From NCBI GenBank assembly GCA_947462335.1, contig OX381710.1, positions 29,441,004-29,505,003 of the forward strand: a stretch of 64,000 nucleotides of DNA, written 5' to 3'. This DNA comes from Harmothoe impar. Its lineage: Eukaryota > Annelida > Polychaeta > Phyllodocida > Polynoidae. A program made the translations under genes and the position numbers. The notes beneath the pieces are model-generated. The model was not told the DNA's origin and did not search any database. It was given only the letters and a program-made list of their open reading frames with translations. Positions 57,853-64,000 of the stretch are shown here, one piece after another (positions within the stretch are counted from its first letter, which is position 1; each line of letters starts with the position of its first letter).

Positions 57853-60087
57853 ATGGAAGGACGAAGGTCATTAGGGTTGGCATCGGCGAATCTGGAGGAG
57901 AGGATGAGGGACTTTGAGGAGGTGGAAGAAGTAGACGTGGGAGAGAACGTGTACCTCCGGACTCCGCAGAGGAAGGGGGAGGGAAGAGCAGAGTACGGGG
58001 GACCCAGAAGTCTTCAGGAGACGGTCAAACCACCTCCAGGCTTTCCGCAAGGACCAGAAACGGAGGAAGGAAAAGAGGAGGAGGAAATGCGGAGAGCTGC
58101 GGAGTCACAGCGACAATGGGTGATGAAGTGGAGATCCGAGGAGGCCGAGAGAATCGGCAGAATGGAGAGAGAAAGGCAGCTCCAGAACGAGAAATGGGAG
58201 GAAATGGCGAAAGCATTCAAAGAAAAAGAGAGGTCCTGCGGAGTAGCAGATGAAGGAAGGAGGATATGGGCACCAAGAGAGGACGAGGGGAGTCTAGAAG
58301 GGAGAGAAAGTGCGGATACTGTACCATGGGCGCCGGAGGAGGAGGCGGCGGCGGAGGTAAACAAAGTTACCAAGGAAACCGTCCCGCTCTCGCGGCCAGC
58401 GCGGGATCTCGCGGGAGAGGAGTGCGGAGTCGACTCCGCAGCAGGAAACGGAGTCGAGGGAAGGGGAGGAAACGGGGCCACCCCCACGGGACATGAGTAC
58501 ATCCTACAGGAGGTGCGGGCGAGGATGAAGGAGATGGCCTTGGTGAAGGAAAATAAGAGGATAGAGGAGTCAAAGAAGGAAGTGGCTAGGGAAGTGGAAG
58601 CTTTGCGAATGGCCACGGAAAGGGAGGAAGAGAGGAGAAAGGGAGAAAGGGAAGAGATCAGCAGGATAGAGGCCAAAAGACGGGCTGAGATTAGGGAAGG
58701 GGCCGCAGCCCTGGAGGCAGAGAGGAAACGCATGGAGGCGGAGAGAGTGGAAAGGGCGGAGGAGGACGCCATGAGGGCAGAGTCGGTGCGGAGAGAGATA
58801 GCAAAGGTAGAAGCAGCTCGAGAGGAAGTAGCCAGGAGGGAAGCAGCGTATAGGGCGGCTATAGCAGCTGAAGTGCAGGGGCAAAGTGGGGCCACCATCA
58901 ACCAAGGGGGTTGGGCGGGAGTGTCCACGGAGCCGGCGGAAAGAGAATGGGGGACGGGGTACGCAGAGTCCAAGCCGCAAGTAGATCCTCAAGTGGCAAA
59001 CCCAGGGGGTATGCAGCCGTTGGTCTCAGCTACGTACATGGGGGGAGGCCCACCAGGCGGGGGAGACGCAATGGAATGGAAACCACAAGGTTACCAGCTG
59101 AATGCGCAGAAGTACCTGTCACCAAATGCGGCTGGGTCAGTCACGACGATGACACCGGGAGCAGGGAAAGGATTGCAGCAGGAAGGGAGCTGGGGCAGGA
59201 AGCCGGTGAAACCAGTCTACATGCCTGGGAAGTTCGACGGCCAGACACACCTTTCGGAATACCTGTCTCACTTCGATCTGTGTTGTACGGCGAACAGCTG
59301 GGACGAAACCACGGCCGGGGTATTTCTTGGGCTAAGCCTGACAGGGGTAGCAAGACGTCTTCTGTCGGGGATAGAACCAGGAGCGGAGGGAGGATACAGG
59401 AAACTGAGAGCAGCGCTCGTCTCGAGGTTCCAGCCCCCTAACCAGGCCGCCAGATACAAGGCCATACTAAAGGGCAAGGAGAGGAACAAGGGGGAATGCC
59501 TCCAAACACATGCGGAGGAAGTAGAGAGGTACACGAGGCTGGCGTACCCACTGGCGGACATGGCTACGGTGGACGTTATGGCAAAGGACCACTTCGTGGA
59601 CTCCTTGAAGGACATCCAGATGCAAATGTGGGTACACCAATCGTCGGCTACTACCCTCTCCCAAGCGGTACAAGTGGCTTTGCATGCAGAAGCCTGCATG
59701 CGGCCGCATGGCTCGGCACAGAATGTCCGGGCCACGGGCCAAACAATGGGAGAAGAGCTCAAGTCCATGCGGGAGGATGCCGTGAAGGAGAGGGAGGAGA
59801 ACGCCAAATTCCGGGAGACCATGAAGGCCGCACTAGGGAAACCGGCTAACTCCTCCTCTTCCTCATCGTCATACAAGGGGGGAGAAAGAACAAACCGACC
59901 GAGAAAGGACCGGCTGCCGATGTCCGAGATCCGATGCTACCACTGTGCCGCGTTGGGACACCAGAGGAGTAGCTGCCCCAGGTGGAGGGACGAGATAGCC
60001 GCAGCTGACGCAAGGGAGGCAAGCGGGAGTGCAGCGGGAGGAACCGCCTCCGCGCCGGCCATCATTCCACAGCCGGCGGAAAACTAA
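57853..60087 (+). CDS. gag: Ty3/gypsy gag polyprotein
   Basis: 744 residues from the first ATG, 46 bp after the LTR. Residues about 75-350 are a Glu/Arg/Ala-rich coiled coil (EEERRKGEREEISRIEAKRR style), unusually long for gag. Residues about 455-620 form the capsid-type retrotransposon gag region (SYLSHFDLCC-like start, TAGVFLGLSLTGVARRLL). A single zinc knuckle C-x2-C-x4-H-x4-C lies at residues 695-708. The tail is Ala-rich. It packages element RNA into particles. The frame is intact. Pol follows in the -1 frame relative to gag, after a hairpin. Confidence 0.88.
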   Translation: MEGRRSLGLASANLEERMRDFEEVEEVDVGENVYLRTPQRKGEGRAEYGGPRSLQETVKPPPGFPQGPETEEGKEEEEMRRAAESQRQWVMKWRSEEAERIGRMERERQLQNEKWEEMAKAFKEKERSCGVADEGRRIWAPREDEGSLEGRESADTVPWAPEEEAAAEVNKVTKETVPLSRPARDLAGEECGVDSAAGNGVEGRGGNGATPTGHEYILQEVRARMKEMALVKENKRIEESKKEVAREVEALRMATEREEERRKGEREEISRIEAKRRAEIREGAAALEAERKRMEAERVERAEEDAMRAESVRREIAKVEAAREEVARREAAYRAAIAAEVQGQSGATINQGGWAGVSTEPAEREWGTGYAESKPQVDPQVANPGGMQPLVSATYMGGGPPGGGDAMEWKPQGYQLNAQKYLSPNAAGSVTTMTPGAGKGLQQEGSWGRKPVKPVYMPGKFDGQTHLSEYLSHFDLCCTANSWDETTAGVFLGLSLTGVARRLLSGIEPGAEGGYRKLRAALVSRFQPPNQAARYKAILKGKERNKGECLQTHAEEVERYTRLAYPLADMATVDVMAKDHFVDSLKDIQMQMWVHQSSATTLSQAVQVALHAEACMRPHGSAQNVRATGQTMGEELKSMREDAVKEREENAKFRETMKAALGKPANSSSSSSSYKGGERTNRPRKDRLPMSEIRCYHCAALGHQRSSCPRWRDEIAAADAREASGSAAGGTASAPAIIPQPAEN

Positions 60088-60090
60088 AAC

Positions 60091-60120
60091 CGACCCTAGA
60101 CAATGGCCAGTCTAGGGTCG
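60091..60120 (+). promoter_or_regulatory. Hairpin after the gag stop, possible recoding signal
   Basis: A perfect 11-bp stem, CGACCCTAGAC (60091-60101) with GTCTAGGGTCG (60110-60120), and an 8-base loop. It starts 6 nt after GGAAAAC (60078-60084), which ends at the gag stop TAA. Pol lies in the -1 frame and stays open back across this point. The spacing fits -1 frameshifting, though the heptamer is not canonical. Confidence 0.55.
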
Positions 60121-60122
60121 AC

Positions 60123-63100
60123 ATGGGAGAGGGGCGCACAGAGATCGTGGTAGGACGCTTGGAGAAGGGCGGGTCCGGCCTCCTGGTGGAGGGGAGAATA
60201 GGGGACAGTAGCGTAGAATGTCTGGTGGACACGGGGGCTACTGTGAACATGCTCTCCCTCTCTTGGTGGCGGACCCATGGGGAACCAGGGGCCTACGAGG
60301 TGACAAACGAAGCTGTATACTCGGTGGAAGGGAGGCCACTACAATTATACGGGCGTGTCACGGTGCTGCTCCGGGTCAAATGTAGATCGTGGAAGGTGAC
60401 GTTTCAGCTGTCCGAGCTACCTACGGACGCAATAGTGGGATCGCGATTCCTGTTACAAACGGGATTTCTGGTGGATTTGGCGGGGGAACGGTTGCTGCTA
60501 CCAACGCTGGAGGAAGAAGAACTGAACTTCTGTCGAGTCATAAGCTGCCACACCAAAGTAATACCGCCAGGGGAAGAAGCCATAATAGGGGGATACCTGG
60601 TGGGAGACTGGACGGGAGGAGAAGGAGGCCTGGTGGAAGGCCTACGGGAGGTGGAGGAAGACAGGGGCCTGCTGGTCGGGCGCGCCTTGGTGGACACGAC
60701 AAAAGAAACCACACCAGTGCGAATATTTAACCCTGGACAAGACGCAGTCGTCGTGTACAAGGACATGACACTGGCCTCGCTGGAACCCGTGGAAGAACCG
60801 GCGGAAATAAACCGAGGGGAAGCGGCTAAGTGCCGAGTCGCCACCTGCAATCCACAGGGAACCCCGGGGGAAGCGGACGACCTCATCCGCATCTTGACGG
60901 AGGGCGTCGAGGAGGATCGGAAGACCCCTTTGGAGAACCTCCTGCGCAAGCACTGTGGGGCGTTTCAGCTGAGACCAGGGGACACGGGGAGGGCAAACTG
61001 CATCCAACACCACATACGAACAGGGGAGCACCCCCCGATTAGGATGCCACCAAGGAGACTCGCTCCGCATCGGCGGGCATTAGTGGAAGCAGAGGTAGAA
61101 AAAATGTTAACCTCGGGCATCATAGAACCGGCAAACGGGCCATGGGCCTCCCCCGTGGTTCTTGTAAAGAAAAAAGACGGCACCATGCGTTTCTGTGTGG
61201 ACTACCGCCGTCTCAATGAGGCCACGAGAAAGGACGCATACCCACTACCACGCATCGACGACTCCTTGGATACGCTGGCGGGGTCCCAATGGTTCAGCAC
61301 CATGGACCTCGTCAGCGGGTACTGGCAGGTGGAGATGGCCCCGGAGGACCGGGAGAAGACGGCGTTCTCGACGCACCGGGGGTTGTACCAGTTCACGGTG
61401 ATGCCCTTCGGACTGTGCAATGCCCCCGGTACGTTCGAGAGACTGATGGAGGTAGCCATGCGGGGCCTACAATGGACGTCCTGCCTGGTCTACCTCCACG
61501 ACATCGTCGTCTTCGCCCGGGACTTCGAGGGCCATCTCCAACGATTGGGGGAGGTACTGGGGCGCCTAGAAGCCGCCGGCCTGAAAATCAAACCATCAAA
61601 ATGCCAGCTGGCTAGAAGGAAGGTCGGTTTCTTGGGGCATGTGGTCAGCAAGGATGGGATAGCTACGGACCCGGCGAAGATAGAGGCTATAAGGGACTGG
61701 CCGGTGCCGGAGAGTCTGACGGAGGTGCGGAGCTTCCTGGGGCTGGCTGGTTACTATAGGGCTTTCGTCCCGGAATTCGCTACCCTGGCGAAACCCCTCA
61801 CACAGATGGCAGATAAGGGACGAATTTTCAAGTGGGACAGGGGGTGTCAGGTGGCGTTTGACGAGTTGCGTCGCCTACTGATGGAGTCACCCATCCTGGG
61901 CTACCCGGAGGATGAGGGACAACTGGTCATGGACACGGACGCCTCTGACACCGGCCTTGGGGTGGTGCTGTCCCAAAGACAAGGGGAGGGGGGGGATGTA
62001 CGAGAGATCGTCCTCACATACGGCAGCCGCACGCTCAACAGAGCGGAACGGAACTACTGCGTCACCCGTAGGGAATTACTGGCGATTATCTTCGGGCTAC
62101 GAAAATTTCGACATTACCTACTGGGGAGGAACGTCCTCATCCGCACGGACCACGCAGCATTGAAGTGGGTTATGGCCTTCAAAGAACCGGAGGGACAAGT
62201 GGCCAGATGGATCTCCATATTGGACACTTACGATTACACTATAGAACACCGGGCCGGCAGGCTACACGGCAATGCGGATGGGCTTTCCCGGATCCCTTGC
62301 CGACAGTGTGGGAGGTCAGACGAGGAAGAGGAGGCGGTGCCGGCGTCGGTACGGGCCATTACTAGACGGGGAGCAGACGACCCGGACATAGCGGGGGAAG
62401 TTAGAGAGAGTTGGAAAAATGACCAGAAGGAGGATGCCGTTCTAGGGTTGGTGTACAAATGGGTGGAGGAAGGGACCGAACCTTGCAAGGAGACACTGGC
62501 AGACCAAGGGTACGCGGTGAAATCTCTGGCTACACAACTGGGTAGGTTGGCCATAAAGCAAGGACTTCTAGGGAGATGGTGGTTCGTCCCCGGAAGCAAC
62601 AGAGCGTTTCAGATCCTGGTACCTGACAAAAGGAAGGCCGAGGCCTTCGAGGCAGCGCACGGGGGAGGTATGGTGGGACACTTTGGGAGGGACAGAACTG
62701 TACGGAAGCTACAAGAAAGATGGTACTGGCCGGACTTCAGAAGGGACATAACCTACTGGACGGCCACGTGCAAAATGTGTCTCGAAAGGAAGCCGGCACC
62801 CCACCCCACACGGGCTCCGATGGGACACGTGGGGGTGGGGCTGCCCATGGAGAGGATCGCCATAGACGTTATGGGACCTCTGACACTAACCCCCAGGAAG
62901 AATTTGTATATAGTAGTCATCATAGATTACTTCACGAAATGGGCCGAAGCGGTGGCCATCCCCAACCAAGAGGCGGCCACGGTGGCTCGGGCACTAGTGG
63001 ACACCGTGGTGTGCCGGTTTGGGGCCCCCGTTAGTCTCCATTCCGATCAAGGGCGCAACTTCCAGTCTAACCTGTTCCGGGAAGTCATCCGCATTCTGGG

Positions 63101-64000
63101 GATCAGGCAGACCCGCACGTGTGCTTTCAACCCACGCTCGGACGGAATGGTGGAGAGGGCTAACCGCACCATCGAGGCGTTGCTCTCCGCGGTGGTAGCG
63201 GAGGACCACTCAGATTGGGACGAGCACTCCACGACCGGAGTGACACCAAATATGATGATGTTGGGGCGGGAAACTAACCTGCCCTTGGCCCTTCTGTACC
63301 CAGAGCCCATGGAAGGGGTGGGGGAGGGCAGGCCGGGGTATGTCGCTAGCCTGCAGAGGAACACCGCCACTGCCCACGCCCTGGCTCGGGAACACATTGG
63401 GACGTCGGTCGCCAGACAGAGCCGCAATTACGACGGGAGGGCGACCACCCGGGAGATAGAGGTGGGAGCCACGGTATACCACCACTACCCCGGCAAGAAG
63501 ATAGGGCGAAGTCCCAAGCTGCAACGCCTGTGGACGGGCCCCTGGGTAGTAACGGCCCGCATCTCTCAGTCAGTGTACGAAATAAAGGGGGAGGGCAGGA
63601 AGGCCAAAGTAGTACCGTTCGATCAACTGAAGGTCATCCCCCCTCCTCCCCCGGGAGTACAAGAAAGAGAGGGGGCAGCAGTAGTTAGGTGGGTGGGGAA
63701 ATGGTCGGGGCACGGCTGCGGAGTCCACTCCGCACCACCCGGGGGGAACCAGCGGGCAGAGCCGGGGATCGCCGCGCACCAGCGCGGGCGGGGGACTCCG
63801 CGAAGCTCCGCAGAAACGACCAGAGCGTCCCAGAGCATCACAGCAAAAATGAGGGGAAGGAAGGGAGTTACATCAACCACGGCTCCATCAAAAACTCGCA
63901 GGGAGGAGCAAGCAAGCTCAGGCTCCCGTAGAGATCGCAGTAGGTCTAAAGAAAGGGGAAGAGGGAGGCAAACTAAGGATGCAGACGACCGGGACTCCGC
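60123..64000 (+). CDS. pol: Ty3/gypsy pol polyprotein (protease, RT, RNase H, integrase), cut by window end
   Basis: Open for at least 1,292 codons with no stop, from an ATG at 60123 or by recoding from gag. Order: aspartic protease (LVDTGATVNML, about residue 35), reverse transcriptase (about 310-500; YPLPRIDD, MDLVSGYWQ, FGLCNAP), RNase H (DTDAS at about 604; ADGLSR), integrase zinc domain (from about 846, H-H-C-C) and catalytic core. The core acidic triad is at residues 915, 975 and 1011, with exactly 35 residues between the last two. A GPW..YE module and an Arg/Ser-rich tail follow. Protease-RT-RNase H-integrase order defines Ty3/gypsy. Odd points: the RT active site reads YLHD at residues 457-460, and integrase seems to lack about 14-16 residues near 63225. 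Confidence 0.88.
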   Translation, partial: MGEGRTEIVVGRLEKGGSGLLVEGRIGDSSVECLVDTGATVNMLSLSWWRTHGEPGAYEVTNEAVYSVEGRPLQLYGRVTVLLRVKCRSWKVTFQLSELPTDAIVGSRFLLQTGFLVDLAGERLLLPTLEEEELNFCRVISCHTKVIPPGEEAIIGGYLVGDWTGGEGGLVEGLREVEEDRGLLVGRALVDTTKETTPVRIFNPGQDAVVVYKDMTLASLEPVEEPAEINRGEAAKCRVATCNPQGTPGEADDLIRILTEGVEEDRKTPLENLLRKHCGAFQLRPGDTGRANCIQHHIRTGEHPPIRMPPRRLAPHRRALVEAEVEKMLTSGIIEPANGPWASPVVLVKKKDGTMRFCVDYRRLNEATRKDAYPLPRIDDSLDTLAGSQWFSTMDLVSGYWQVEMAPEDREKTAFSTHRGLYQFTVMPFGLCNAPGTFERLMEVAMRGLQWTSCLVYLHDIVVFARDFEGHLQRLGEVLGRLEAAGLKIKPSKCQLARRKVGFLGHVVSKDGIATDPAKIEAIRDWPVPESLTEVRSFLGLAGYYRAFVPEFATLAKPLTQMADKGRIFKWDRGCQVAFDELRRLLMESPILGYPEDEGQLVMDTDASDTGLGVVLSQRQGEGGDVREIVLTYGSRTLNRAERNYCVTRRELLAIIFGLRKFRHYLLGRNVLIRTDHAALKWVMAFKEPEGQVARWISILDTYDYTIEHRAGRLHGNADGLSRIPCRQCGRSDEEEEAVPASVRAITRRGADDPDIAGEVRESWKNDQKEDAVLGLVYKWVEEGTEPCKETLADQGYAVKSLATQLGRLAIKQGLLGRWWFVPGSNRAFQILVPDKRKAEAFEAAHGGGMVGHFGRDRTVRKLQERWYWPDFRRDITYWTATCKMCLERKPAPHPTRAPMGHVGVGLPMERIAIDVMGPLTLTPRKNLYIVVIIDYFTKWAEAVAIPNQEAATVARALVDTVVCRFGAPVSLHSDQGRNFQSNLFREVIRILGIRQTRTCAFNPRSDGMVERANRTIEALLSAVVAEDHSDWDEHSTTGVTPNMMMLGRETNLPLALLYPEPMEGVGEGRPGYVASLQRNTATAHALAREHIGTSVARQSRNYDGRATTREIEVGATVYHHYPGKKIGRSPKLQRLWTGPWVVTARISQSVYEIKGEGRKAKVVPFDQLKVIPPPPPGVQEREGAAVVRWVGKWSGHGCGVHSAPPGGNQRAEPGIAAHQRGRGTPRSSAETTRASQSITAKMRGRKGVTSTTAPSKTRREEQASSGSRRDRSRSKERGRGRQTKDADDRDS

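Overview
The window looks like nuclear DNA from a marine invertebrate animal. It has interrupted genes with GT-AG introns, dense small inverted-repeat transposons, and gene families (IgGFc-binding-type modules, Reeler, peritrophin-A) expanded in non-vertebrate deuterostomes and some molluscs. A lancelet, echinoderm or hemichordate would fit. The species cannot be fixed from the sequence alone.

Three protein-coding systems are well supported. (1) Minus strand, 595-6395: the 5' part of a TMEM62-like calcineurin-family metallophosphoesterase. Five exon positions join in phase and carry all five metal-site blocks. The exon with the last block (GHLHTL) is present twice in the same splice phase, so two forms are possible. 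(2) Minus strand, about 14985-50154: 38 exons that join in phase into one secreted mosaic protein of about 3,550 residues. Its order is signal peptide, Reeler, five complete IgGFc-binding-type modules and a sixth incomplete one. The modules are separated by Thr/Pro/Gly-rich linkers, and a six-cysteine chitin-binding (CBM14/peritrophin-A) domain sits before the last module. The start-codon exon was not found, and the last module is incomplete. Every complete IgGFc module enters in phase 1 and leaves in phase 0. Every linker chain does the reverse, so modules and linkers can multiply without breaking frame. (3) Plus strand, 57489-64000: a Ty3/gypsy LTR retrotransposon with 5' LTR, gag and a long open pol, cut by the window end. 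Reverse transcriptase has a changed catalytic residue and integrase appears to have an in-frame loss. A perfect hairpin lies just after the gag stop.

Region by region: 1-6400 is the TMEM62-like gene, with an intron holding a Harbinger-like MITE and a foldback element. 6400-14985 has no convincing gene and is full of MITEs and tandem repeats. 14985-50154 is the mosaic gene, with foldbacks, palindromes and duplicated linker exons in its introns. 50155-57488 holds a tRNA-like tandem array inside a MITE, a MITE with another element inserted in it, and one doubtful gene. 57489 to the end is the LTR element.

The mosaic protein is probably extracellular, in mucus, gut lining or coelomic fluid. Known relatives bind glycans, matrix or microbes, but its actual ligand cannot be read from the sequence.
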